Origin: Streptomyces sp. A1277
GTDB lineage: Bacteria; Actinomycetota; Actinomycetes; Streptomycetales; Streptomycetaceae
Assembly (NCBI RefSeq): GCF_004795015.1
Contig: NZ_SSBI01000027.1
Coordinates: 40,085-104,084, forward strand
Reading direction: 5' to 3'
DNA length: 64,000 nucleotides
Shown: piece after piece, positions 51,258 to 59,550 of the stretch
Layout: every line of letters begins with the position of its first letter
Numbering within the stretch: position 1 is the stretch's first letter
Program-made: the position numbers and the translations under genes
The notes under the pieces: generated by a model
What the model was told of the DNA's origin: nothing
The model's database searches: none
The model's input: the letters and a program-made list of their open reading frames with translations, nothing else

Positions 51258-52114
51258 GATTCACCTCGGGTTCCTGGTTCGCCGATGCGTACGTTCGCCG
51301 CGGAGAGGTACAGCGCGTGCTTGATCTGGAACGGGGTCAGCTTGGGCCTGCTGCCGAGCAGCCGCGCGCACAGCCCGCTGATGAACGGGGTGGCGAAGCT
51401 GTTGCCCGTGGTGCGGATGGTCTTGCCGCCGGTCCAGGCCACCTGCACGTTCTGGCCGGGCGCGAAGAACTCGACGGGCGGTGCGGGGTTGTAGAGGAAG
51501 AGCCCGGAGTCGTCCTCGCGGTGCGTACCGACCGAGATCACCGACGAGAACCGCCAGGGGAAGCTCTCCACCGGCGTGTTGTGGGCCGAGGCCACCAGTG
51601 TGGTCCCGGTGAAGAACGCCTGGTCGGCCAGGGAGCGCAGGGTTTCGAGGAACTGCGGGCGGGTCGTGGACAGGCTCAGGTTGACCACGTCGAAGCCCTG
51701 GTCGACGGCCCAGCGCAACCCCGTGAGCAGGGCGTCGCCGGTGCCGGTGAAGCCCTGGCCGAGCACGCGCACGCTGTACAGGGAGCACTCCGGCGCCACC
51801 CGCCGCACGATCCCGGCGCACGCCGTGCCGTGCCCGCAGCCGTCTCCGGCGCCGTCCGGCAGCGGGCCGCTGTCGATGACGCGCGGGGTCCCGTCCGCGT
51901 CGGCCGCCACCTCGTACGAGCCGTCGACCGGGCCGACCCCGGGGTGCCCGCACTCCACGCCGGTGTCGACCACGCAGACCCGTACCCCTGCCCCGTCCGA
52001 CCACTGCGAAGGGTCGGCGGAGAGGGCCGGCACAGTGTCGGCGAGCATCGCGAGGTCGTCGGGCGTACGGTCGCGCAGGCTCCAGGTGAGCCCTCCCGCC
52101 GTCCTGGTGGTCAT
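51254..52114 (-). CDS. subtilisin-family serine peptidase (S8), cytoplasmic
   Basis: A 286-residue S8 peptidase with the full triad: Asp50 in VVDTGVE, His95 in GHGTACAG and Ser239 in TGNSFATPF; Asn179 (SAHN) is the oxyanion residue. There is no signal peptide and no prodomain of normal size; the enzyme starts about 40 residues before the catalytic core. Such compact S8 proteins occur in RiPP operons as leader peptidases. The start overlaps the cyclase/AAA gene stop (ATGA). It probably removes leader segments, with the neighbouring 69-residue peptide as one candidate substrate. Confidence 0.88.
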   Translation of the reverse strand: MTTRTAGGLTWSLRDRTPDDLAMLADTVPALSADPSQWSDGAGVRVCVVDTGVECGHPGVGPVDGSYEVAADADGTPRVIDSGPLPDGAGDGCGHGTACAGIVRRVAPECSLYSVRVLGQGFTGTGDALLTGLRWAVDQGFDVVNLSLSTTRPQFLETLRSLADQAFFTGTTLVASAHNTPVESFPWRFSSVISVGTHREDDSGLFLYNPAPPVEFFAPGQNVQVAWTGGKTIRTTGNSFATPFISGLCARLLGSRPKLTPFQIKHALYLSAANVRIGEPGTRGES

Positions 52115-55100
52115 TCGGTCCTGCCTTCCCGCCCGGCCGGGCCGGCGCCCCGGGCCGCGGCCGCGCTGTCGTCGGCGAACGCGGCCGCGCGGTCCGCGCC
52201 GAGCCGGTGTCCCTTGGCTGCGAAGTGCCGCAGCGCCGTGCGCGCCTCCCGGGCCGCCTCGCCGGGCAGGGCCAGGGTGCGCAAGGTGTGTGCGAGGTCG
52301 AGGGCGGCCGTGCCGCGTACGACCGGTGAGTCGGTGTCAGCGGCGGTGGCGGTCGCCCGCTGGGCGCAGGCTCGGGCCGCGGCCGGTTCCCCGGCGAGCG
52401 CGAGTGCGCGGGCCCGCAGCCCGAAGGCGTCGGCGGACTCCGCCGGGGGCAGGCCGGCCTCCCGCGGGTCGGGCAACGCCAGCGCGTGGGCCGGCTCGCC
52501 GCGCTCCAGCAGGATGCGGGCCCGCTCGCGGGCGATGCCGGGCAGCGCGCCCGTGGCACCGAGTTCCGTCCCGGCCCGGGCCGCCTCGTCCAGCAGGGCG
52601 AGCCTGCGCTCGGGCGTGCCCGTCAGGGCCTCCACCTCGGCGGCGAACAGTGGCACGAACAGCGCGCTCTCCGCGTAGCCGAGGCCGGTGGCGAGCCCCG
52701 CCGCCTCGGCCAGCCGTGCACGGGCCTCTTCGGCGCGGCCCTGGAGGGCCAGGAGCACGGCGAGTGGGCAGGCCAGGGTGGCGCGGACGGTCGGCCGGCC
52801 GGCGCCGTGGGCCGCGAGGAGCTGTTCGCACCGGTCGACGGCGCGCGCGACGGGGGTCGGGCCCCGCCACAGGGAGATGCCGAACGCGCCGAGTGCCAGG
52901 GCTCGTTCGGGTTCGGCGTCGGCGCGGCCCGCGTGGTCGAGGGCGCGGCTGAGCAGCGCCTCGGCCTGGGCGTGCCGGCCGCGCCGCTGGCGGTCCTGGG
53001 CGATGCGGACGCAGGCGCGGGCGATGCCCTGGTCGTCGTCCGCCGCCGTGAACAGGCCGAGCGCGGCCTCGGCGACATCGGCGGCCGAGCCGTGCCGGGG
53101 GTCGAGCGCGGTCAGCGCGAGCCGGGCGTGGGCCGCGCCCAGCGGGTCGCCGGCCCGCTCGGCGGTGTCGAGCGCCCCGGCGAGCAGTTCCCGGCCGCGC
53201 ACCGCGTCGCCGCGCGCGGCCTTCGTCTCACCGAGGCGGCGGGCGGCCTCGGCGGCGACGGGCTCGCCGGGGACGGCGAGCTCCAGGCCCTGGGTGAGGA
53301 GGTCGTCGGCCCAGGCCAGGTCGGAGCGGGCCAGGGCGGCGGCGCCGGCCCGGGTGAGCAGCGCGGCGGCGCGGGCCCGCAGCACGTCGGTGTCCTCGTC
53401 GTGCGTGCCGAGTTCGGTGAGGAGCCGGTGGGCACGGGCCAGGTGGGTGCCGACGGCGGCGTCGCCCGCCTCCTGCCCGGTCAGGACCCGGGCGGCGTGC
53501 TCGTGCCGCCGGGCGCGCACCTTCTTGGCCATCCCCCGGTACGCGGTCTCCTGGACGAGGGCGCTGCCGAAGCGGAGTACGGCGCTCGCGGCGCGGCTGC
53601 GGTCGCCGGTCTCGATGAGCCGCCGCCGCAGGAGCCCGCGCAGCAGGCCGGTGGCGGACTCCGCGGGGCCGGCCTCTTCGGCGGCGGCCAGTCCGGTGAG
53701 GTCGGCGCGGCGGAACTCGCGGCCCAGGACGGCGGCCAGTTGGAGAAGGGTCCGCTCCTCGGGCGGGAGCGCGTCGATGCGGGCGCCGAGCAGGGCGTGC
53801 ACGGTGAGCGGCAGGTCGTCGCACTCGGCGGCCATGGCCGTCAGGTGTTCCAGGTAGAGCGGGTTGCCCTCGGCGCGGTCGAGCGCGCTCTCCAGCACGC
53901 CCTGCCGGTGGGCCGCGACCTCGACCAGTTCGCCGGCCAGGGCGGCGGCCTCCTGGCGCGTGAGCGGGGTGAGCATGAGCGAGGCGGACCGCATCCGGCC
54001 GCTGCCCCATCCCGGATGGGTCTCCAGGAGTTCGGGGCGCGCGGCGCACACCAGGGCGACGGCCGAGCGGTCGAGTTCGTCCAGCAGCCGGTCGGCGAGG
54101 TCGAGCAGTGGCGCGGAGGCCCAGTGGCAGTCGTCCAGGACGAGCACGACGGGCCGCTCCCGGGAGAGCGCGTCCAGCAGGCAGGCCAGCGCCATGAGCG
54201 TGTCGTCCGTGGAGGGGCTGGGCGTGCCGTCCGCGAGCAGTCCGCCGCGCAGGAGGCGCAGCGCCTGGTCCGCCTCGGTGCGTTCGGGGGCCGGCAGCCG
54301 CGCGAGCCCGGCGTCCTCGCCGACGGCGGCGAGCACCTGGCGTACCGCTTCGGCGAGCGGGGCGAGGGTACCGGTCTCGCCGTACGGGCGGCATCTGCCT
54401 TCCCCGTACGCCGGGCAGTCCCGCAGCCATTCGCGCAGCAGCCGGGTCTTGCCGAGGCCGGCCTCGCCGTAGACGGTCACCAGGTGCGAACGGGGGTCGG
54501 TGGTCAATTTACGCAGCAGCAGGCGGAGTTCGGCGAGTTCCTGCTCGCGGCCGATGAACGGGGTGTCGAAGCGGCGGACCCGCTCCGGGTCGTCCTCGTG
54601 CAGGGCGACCAGGCGGTGGGCCGGTACGGGGGCGGCGACGCCCTTGAGGGACAGCGCCCCGGCGGCTTCGGTGACCGCCGAGGGCCCGGCGGCGCGGAGG
54701 GTGGCGGGGCCGATGAGGATCTCCGCCGTCCCGGCGCGCTGTTCGAGCCGGGCCGCGATGTTGACCACCTCGCCGGAGACCAGGGCCTGCCGGGCCGCCG
54801 GGTCGGCGTTCACCACGACCTCGCCGGTGTTCACGCCGATGCGGACGGCGAGCCGCACCCCGTGGCGCCGCTCCAGGTCGGCGTTGAGCCCGTCGAGGCC
54901 GGTGACCATGGAGCGGGCGGCGGCCAGGGCCCGGTGGGCGTCGTCCTCGTGTCGTGCGGGGATGCCGAAGACCGCCATCACGGCGTCGCCGATGAACTTC
55001 TCCACCGTGCCGCCGTGTTCCTCGATCCGGCCCCGCATCAGCGCGAAGTACCGCAGGGTGACCGTGCGCAGCGTCTCCGGGTCGAGCCGTCCGGACAGGG

Positions 55101-55269
55101 CCGTGGAGCCGACGAGGTCGCAGAAGACGACGGTCACCACCCGGCGCTCCTCGGCCGCTGCGGAACCGGCCGCCGGTACGCAGGCGGTTCCGCACCGGGG
55201 GCAGAAGGCGGCGCCGTCCGGTGGCGGTTCGGGGCAGCGGGGGCACGTGGTGCGTGCGGCTGCGGCCAT
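52111..55269 (-). CDS. adenylate cyclase / AAA ATPase / TPR regulator
   Basis: A 1052-residue multi-domain protein. Residues 1-35 form a zinc-ribbon (CPRCP ... CPRCG). A class III nucleotide cyclase domain (about 40-215) has metal-binding FCDLVGST and GDAVMAVFG, the base-selecting Lys in VEKFIGD, and VNIAARL with the transition-state Asn/Arg, so it looks catalytically complete. An ATPase module follows with Walker A YGEAGLGKTRLL and Walker B VLVLDDCHWAS, then helical TPR-like repeats to the end. There is no DNA-binding domain. It starts with a one-base overlap (TGATG) with the small-peptide gene. A regulatory role tied to peptide production is inferred. Confidence 0.88.
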   Translation of the reverse strand: MAAAARTTCPRCPEPPPDGAAFCPRCGTACVPAAGSAAAEERRVVTVVFCDLVGSTALSGRLDPETLRTVTLRYFALMRGRIEEHGGTVEKFIGDAVMAVFGIPARHEDDAHRALAAARSMVTGLDGLNADLERRHGVRLAVRIGVNTGEVVVNADPAARQALVSGEVVNIAARLEQRAGTAEILIGPATLRAAGPSAVTEAAGALSLKGVAAPVPAHRLVALHEDDPERVRRFDTPFIGREQELAELRLLLRKLTTDPRSHLVTVYGEAGLGKTRLLREWLRDCPAYGEGRCRPYGETGTLAPLAEAVRQVLAAVGEDAGLARLPAPERTEADQALRLLRGGLLADGTPSPSTDDTLMALACLLDALSRERPVVLVLDDCHWASAPLLDLADRLLDELDRSAVALVCAARPELLETHPGWGSGRMRSASLMLTPLTRQEAAALAGELVEVAAHRQGVLESALDRAEGNPLYLEHLTAMAAECDDLPLTVHALLGARIDALPPEERTLLQLAAVLGREFRRADLTGLAAAEEAGPAESATGLLRGLLRRRLIETGDRSRAASAVLRFGSALVQETAYRGMAKKVRARRHEHAARVLTGQEAGDAAVGTHLARAHRLLTELGTHDEDTDVLRARAAALLTRAGAAALARSDLAWADDLLTQGLELAVPGEPVAAEAARRLGETKAARGDAVRGRELLAGALDTAERAGDPLGAAHARLALTALDPRHGSAADVAEAALGLFTAADDDQGIARACVRIAQDRQRRGRHAQAEALLSRALDHAGRADAEPERALALGAFGISLWRGPTPVARAVDRCEQLLAAHGAGRPTVRATLACPLAVLLALQGRAEEARARLAEAAGLATGLGYAESALFVPLFAAEVEALTGTPERRLALLDEAARAGTELGATGALPGIARERARILLERGEPAHALALPDPREAGLPPAESADAFGLRARALALAGEPAAARACAQRATATAADTDSPVVRGTAALDLAHTLRTLALPGEAAREARTALRHFAAKGHRLGADRAAAFADDSAAAARGAGPAGREGRTE

Positions 55270-55478
55270 CAGAACAGCGCTCCGCCGGCGATCTCGCTGT
55301 GCGCCTGCACCTCCGGTTCGGCCGCGTCCAGCCTTTCCTTGAGGCCCAGCAGCAGGGTCAGTTCCTCCGCGCTGAGGTCCCGGAGCACGTCCCGCTGCTC
55401 GGGCGAGAGGCTGTGCAGCGGGAACCCGGCGTCCTCCAGTGCGCGCAGGCGGTCGCGGTCGTCCGCAGGGTCATTCAT
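55269..55478 (-). CDS. small peptide of the aroma-sacti-cluster type
   Basis: A 69-residue peptide with a helical leader-like part (LRALEDAGFPLHSLSPEQRD ... LSAEELTLLLGLKERLDAA) and a short tail EPEVQAHSEIAGGALF. From memory it resembles the family labelled aroma-sacti cluster domain, found beside radical SAM genes. The tail repeats the EPEVxAHSE element that precedes each core in the 85-residue precursor, and then ends in a short aromatic-terminated GGALF. It may be a second precursor, or a recognition protein for the first. The ATG overlaps the upstream stop by eight bases, and its stop shares one base with the cyclase start. Confidence 0.75.
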   Translation of the reverse strand: MNDPADDRDRLRALEDAGFPLHSLSPEQRDVLRDLSAEELTLLLGLKERLDAAEPEVQAHSEIAGGALF

Positions 55479-56163
55479 GGGTGCTCCCCGATGTGTGTGG
55501 TCCCGTGGCGATGCGGTCGAACAGCTCGGCGAGTGCGGTGACCGTGTGCAGCGCGCTGACGGCGATCAGGGACCGCTGCCCGGGTTCCAGCGGCAGCCGG
55601 CCGATCAGCCGGTCCAGGTCCGCGCTGTGGCCGTCGTCCAGGTCGGCGTGCAGGCGTACGGTCTCGAAGGCGGCGGGCGGCAGCCCGGTCTCCCGGGCGA
55701 GCCGCCCGGCCAGCCCGGGCGCCGGCGCGTTGCCCTCCAGTACGGCGATGTAGCCGAGCAGGGCCACCGGGTGGCTGTGCTCGATCCAGTAGTACTGGGC
55801 CCCGACCAGGGCGGCGACGTGGGCGGGCGGGACGGCGGCGGTCAGCTCGCCGGGCGGCGCCCCGCAGAAGGCGGCGTCCGTGAGCAGCCAGTCGTCGTGG
55901 CCGCGCTCCTCCTCGGCGTGCGCCCGCAGGTAGCGGGCGAGCGGCGGAGCCACCGGGTCGCGCGGCAGGGCCTCGCAGCGTTCGGCGGCCCGTTCCATGA
56001 GGGGGACGGAGGCCCGGATCACCTGGTGCATGGTGCGCAGGTAGTGCCGGTAGCGGGCGGGGAGCCCGGGTCCCGAGCGCCACATGCGGGCGGCGGCGGT
56101 CCGCAACGCCGGCTGTACGAGGGAGAGTTCGAGCCGCAGCAGCGCGGCGGCCGACGAGGTCAC
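55471..56163 (-). CDS. heme-oxygenase-like (iron-containing redox) protein
   Basis: A 230-residue all-helical protein of the TenA/heme-oxygenase-like superfamily to which HDO-type diiron oxidases belong. Likely metal ligands are in HAEEERGHDDW, IEHSHP and HADLDDGHSADL, spaced as helix-borne Glu/His/Asp sites. GTG 56163 is used: it follows a GAGAGG site and begins 11 bases after the radical SAM stop. In a peptide operon it could perform an oxidation or cleavage on the radical SAM product. Confidence 0.75.
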   Translation of the reverse strand: MTSSAAALLRLELSLVQPALRTAAARMWRSGPGLPARYRHYLRTMHQVIRASVPLMERAAERCEALPRDPVAPPLARYLRAHAEEERGHDDWLLTDAAFCGAPPGELTAAVPPAHVAALVGAQYYWIEHSHPVALLGYIAVLEGNAPAPGLAGRLARETGLPPAAFETVRLHADLDDGHSADLDRLIGRLPLEPGQRSLIAVSALHTVTALAELFDRIATGPHTSGSTHE

Positions 56164-56174
56164 CGGGGCGCCTC

Positions 56175-57218
56175 TCACGCGGGTGCCTCCTCGCCGTCCC
56201 GGCCGCCGAGCAGCACGAGCGGCGCGTACCGCCCGGTGCCGTACCGCCGCAGCAGCGTCTCCGCCCCCGCGTCGCGCTGGAGCCGGGCGCCCAGTGCGTC
56301 CATCGCACCGGCGGCCGGGCGGGACCCGGCGGCCACGGCCGCCGCCAGCGCCCCGGGCCGCCGGGTCAGGGCCCGGCAGTCCGCGCAGGACCCGGCGCCG
56401 GCGGTCCGCAGGGTGCGCAGCACGGGTGACTCCTGGCAGCGGCGCCGCACCGCCGCCCAGCCGTCGACGGCGATGTGCCCGAGGCGCAGGTGCTCGGGTG
56501 CGGGGCGGGCGTCCACCACGCGCTGGTTGCAGCAGGCGGTGACGGTTCCGTCGAAGGCCACCGTCGGCCAGGCCGCCATGGCGCACGGGGCCGGGCGCTC
56601 CCCGGATCCGTGGGGCGGGCGCGCGGCCGCCCAGTGCGCGCCACGCCCCACAGGCCGTACGTGATTGACGAGGACGGCCGCCCGGTCCCGGAATTCGGTC
56701 CGGATCGCGGCGGTGACCTCCGCGAGATAGGGGTCGTCGGGCGAAAGGCCCACGACATGGAAACTCGCGTCGATTCCCTTTCCCATGATGTGGTGCACCG
56801 CGCGGAATACCGCGGCGCGTGGCACTTCGCGCTCGTGGAATGCGTCGATGCTCGCGGAGAAATGGTCGATGTTCCGCAGCGCGCGCAGGATGCGGGCCGG
56901 TATGTACCCGTCGGCCGCGAAGAACATGCCGCTGAGGACGGCCGTTCGCGTTCCGGCCGCGGCGGCGAGCCCGGCGAGGCCGTCCACGAGCGCCGGCCGC
57001 AGCAGCGGCTCACCGCCCGTGAGCATGAGGACCTCCGGCCGGTCCTGCGGGGTGAAGCCGCCGACGAAGCGGCGCAACGCCTCGGCCGGGGTGTCCTCGC
57101 CCCGGGGGCCGGACGAGGTGGAGCAGTGGGCGCAGCTCAGCGGGCAGCGCCTGGTGAGGGTGGCGAGCAGCCCGGCGGCGGGCACCGGGCGCAGTTCGAT
57201 GATCTCCGCCAGTCGCAT
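56175..57218 (-). CDS. second radical SAM peptide maturase
   Basis: A 347-residue radical SAM protein. The cluster motif is Cys25, Cys29 and Cys32 in RRCPLSCAHCS; LMLTGGEPLLRP is the SAM-binding motif. C-terminal cysteines (PCAMAAWPTVAFDGTVTACC, then SCADC) suggest a SPASM-like auxiliary cluster. GAGGAGGTGA precedes ATG 57218. It is the first gene of the six-gene minus-strand operon and has SARP-type repeats upstream. The C-terminus is not closely similar to the first radical SAM enzyme, so the two likely catalyse different steps or act on different peptides. Confidence 0.88.
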   Translation of the reverse strand: MRLAEIIELRPVPAAGLLATLTRRCPLSCAHCSTSSGPRGEDTPAEALRRFVGGFTPQDRPEVLMLTGGEPLLRPALVDGLAGLAAAAGTRTAVLSGMFFAADGYIPARILRALRNIDHFSASIDAFHEREVPRAAVFRAVHHIMGKGIDASFHVVGLSPDDPYLAEVTAAIRTEFRDRAAVLVNHVRPVGRGAHWAAARPPHGSGERPAPCAMAAWPTVAFDGTVTACCNQRVVDARPAPEHLRLGHIAVDGWAAVRRRCQESPVLRTLRTAGAGSCADCRALTRRPGALAAAVAAGSRPAAGAMDALGARLQRDAGAETLLRRYGTGRYAPLVLLGGRDGEEAPA

Positions 57219-57254
57219 CGCGTCACCTCCTCGGTCACCGGGGCATGCGGCGCC

Positions 57255-57309
57255 AGCGTGCGCGGCACCGGTTCGGCGGCGGTTGGCGTCCGGTTCGGAG
57301 CCGGTACGG
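57255..57309 (-). promoter_or_regulatory. SARP-type promoter of the second radical SAM operon
   Basis: On the plus strand four heptamers start every 11 bases: GGTTCGG 57270, GGTTGGC 57281, GGTTCGG 57292 and GGTACGG 57303. Read on the minus strand, the last ends 9 bases before CACGCT (57260-57255), a fair -10, about 37 bases before the gene. The sequence and spacing match the two promoters near 44.3 kb. Confidence 0.75.
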
Positions 57310-57613
57310 GAGCGGGGCCGTCCGCCCGCGCGACCGGCCGGCCGTTTCACCCCGCTATGAACGCTTGCTCACCCTTCGTCCCGGCGGGTGTGTTGCTGCA
57401 TGCACCTTGAGCCATCCTCAAGCCCATGGCCGCGCCCCCGGCTTGTGACCATGCTGTGATGAACAGCGGGAATTCCATCGCATTGCCGCTGTATTCACGG
57501 CTCCTCGCGGATTCGCTCACCCCCCGACCGCTCCCCGGAGGCTTTCGTGCATGCCATTGTTCTCTGCTCCCTGAACTCCGACGACACCGGCTGGGGAAGG
57601 GGTTGAGGAAAAG
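57310..57613. other. upstream region of the SARP gene
   Basis: This stretch of about 300 bases holds the leader of the SARP gene. It is less GC-rich than its surroundings from 57440 to 57600. A 6-bp inverted repeat, CTTGAG (57406-57411) and CTCAAG (57417-57422) with a five-base spacer, could be an operator. No 11-bp heptamer repeats are seen. A short frame (57426-57617) overlaps the SARP start but lacks a ribosome site and coding character. Confidence 0.5.
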
Positions 57614-59491
57614 ATGACGGACACCTTTGCGGAAATTCGCCCCGGGGAGGCGGAGACCGGGGCCGCACGAGAACACGCCGGCGTCCGTTTGCGGATCGAC
57701 CTGCTCGGTCCGCTGCGCGCCACCCGTGACGGGCTGCCGCTGCCGCTCGGCCCGCTGAAGCAGCGCCTGGTCCTGGCGGTCCTGCTCACCCGCCCGAACG
57801 CGCCGGTCTCGCTGGAGGAACTGACCGACGCCGTGTGGCCGGACGACCCGCCGCGCACGGCCCGCAAGAACCTCCAGGTGTACGTCTCGACCCTGCGGCG
57901 GATCCTCGACCCGGACGACCTGGGCCGACTGCACCACGGCCCCGGCGGATACGTGCTGCACCTCGGCGCCGACGAGTGCGACAGCCTGCGCTTCGACGAG
58001 CTGGCCCGGCTCGGCGACGCCGAGGTGCGCGCGGGCGCCCCGAGCCGCGCCGCCCGGCTGTACCGCCAGGCGCTCGACCTGTGGCGGCACGAGCCCTTCG
58101 CCGACCTCGCCGGCCGCGCCGATGTGCTGCGCGCCGCCGTCGAACGCCGGCACGTGCGCCGGCTCGCGGTGTACGAGGCGTGGGCGGAGGCCCAGTTGGA
58201 GACGGGCGAGGCGGCCGCGGTCGCCGACACGGTGGACGAGATGGCCGCCCGTCACCCGCTGCGGGAGCGGCTGCGCGCCGCCCAGATCACCGCGCTGCAC
58301 CGGGCCGGCCGCCGCACGGAGGCGCTGGCCGCGTATGACGACTGCCGCCAGCAGCTCTCCCGCGAACTGGGCCTGGAGCCGGGCGCGGCCCTGCAGAGCG
58401 CCTACCGCGCCCTGCTGGCGGACGCTGCCCCTTTCCGGCCGCGCGACGGTGCCACCGGGCCGCGGCTGCTCCCGCCGGACCTCGGCGACTTCACCGGGCG
58501 GGCGCGGGAGGTGGCGGCCGTCTGCGCGCAGCTGGGCCGCGAGGGCGGGCCGCCGGTGCTGCTCACCGGCCCGCCCGGTGTCGGCAAGACCGCCCTCGCC
58601 GTGCACGTCGCGCACCGGCTCGCCGTCCACTACCCGGACGGCGTGGTCGCCACCCGGCTCTGCGCCGAGGACGGGTCCGTACGCCCCTGGGCATCGGTGC
58701 TGGCGGAACTGGCCCGCGCCCTGGGCTGTACGGAACGCCTCCCGGCCGGCCGGGAGGAGGCCGCGATCACCTGGCGGTCCTGGCTGTCCGGGCGCCGCGT
58801 CCTGCTGGTCCTGGACGACGCGCCGGACCCGGCCGCCCTCGGCCCGCTCCTGCCGCCGTCGGGCCCCACCGCCGCGCTGGTCACCTCCCGGAGCCGGCTG
58901 CCCTGCCTGGAGGCCGCACACCGGACCGAACTCCCGCCGCTCTCCCCCGACGAGGCCCTGGACCTGCTGGGCGGCATCATCGGCCGGAGCCGGCCGGCCG
59001 CCGAACCGGCCGCCGCCGCACGCATCGTGGCCGCCACCGGGCTCCTCCCGTACGCCCTGCGGGCGGCCGGCAACCGCCTCTCCGTCCTGCGCCACATGCC
59101 GCTCGGGCAGTACGCGGACCGGCTGGAACACCCGGCGGAGGCGCTGGACGAGCTCGCGTCCGGCGGGGCCGGGGTGCGCACGCGGCTCGCGGACGCCTGG
59201 GCCCGGCTGCCCGGGCCCGCCCGCGCCACCCTCCACGCCCTGGCCGCGCTGCCGGACCCGGCCTTCTCCCTGCCCGCCGCCGCCCGCGCCCTGGGCCTGG
59301 AGGGGCGGGACACCCAACGGGCCCTGGAGCACCTGATCGACGTCGGCGTCCTGGCCCCGCCGCCCTGCCCGGACGTGATCGCGCACGCGTCGGCGGCCGA
59401 GGAGTGCGTACGGTACGAACTGCCGTGGCTGACCCTGCTGTTCGCGCGGGAGCAGCGGGACCGGGCGAGCGCGCGGGAAACGAGGTGCTAG
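57614..59491 (+). CDS. AfsR/SARP-family transcriptional activator
   Basis: A 625-residue activator. Residues about 15-110 are the OmpR-type winged helix of SARPs (GPLKQRLVLAVLL, LTDAVWPDDPPRTARKNLQV), and 110-265 are the bacterial transcriptional activator domain. An NB-ARC-like ATPase follows from about 300, with GPPGVGKTALAVHV and VLLVLDDAPDP. The protein ends after the NB-ARC region, so the TPR tail of full AfsR is missing. GAGGAAAAG precedes ATG 57614. It is divergent from the second radical SAM operon and is the natural activator of the three promoters with CCGAACC-type 11-bp repeats. Confidence 0.9.
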   Translation: MTDTFAEIRPGEAETGAAREHAGVRLRIDLLGPLRATRDGLPLPLGPLKQRLVLAVLLTRPNAPVSLEELTDAVWPDDPPRTARKNLQVYVSTLRRILDPDDLGRLHHGPGGYVLHLGADECDSLRFDELARLGDAEVRAGAPSRAARLYRQALDLWRHEPFADLAGRADVLRAAVERRHVRRLAVYEAWAEAQLETGEAAAVADTVDEMAARHPLRERLRAAQITALHRAGRRTEALAAYDDCRQQLSRELGLEPGAALQSAYRALLADAAPFRPRDGATGPRLLPPDLGDFTGRAREVAAVCAQLGREGGPPVLLTGPPGVGKTALAVHVAHRLAVHYPDGVVATRLCAEDGSVRPWASVLAELARALGCTERLPAGREEAAITWRSWLSGRRVLLVLDDAPDPAALGPLLPPSGPTAALVTSRSRLPCLEAAHRTELPPLSPDEALDLLGGIIGRSRPAAEPAAAARIVAATGLLPYALRAAGNRLSVLRHMPLGQYADRLEHPAEALDELASGGAGVRTRLADAWARLPGPARATLHALAALPDPAFSLPAAARALGLEGRDTQRALEHLIDVGVLAPPPCPDVIAHASAAEECVRYELPWLTLLFAREQRDRASARETRC

Positions 59492-59550
59492 CTGCGGGGC
59501 GGGACCCGTCCGGCGCGGCGCCGGGGGCTCCGCCGGGCTCGCCGGGGCGT

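Noticed and set aside
52486..56664. A 1392-codon plus-strand frame across the cyclase, small-peptide and redox genes
   Set aside because: Shadow frame; the minus-strand genes overlap each other in the normal coupled manner and show domain motifs.
57426..57617. Short plus-strand frame ending in an ATGA overlap with the SARP start
   Set aside because: No ribosome site, and poor coding character. The overlap is probably chance.
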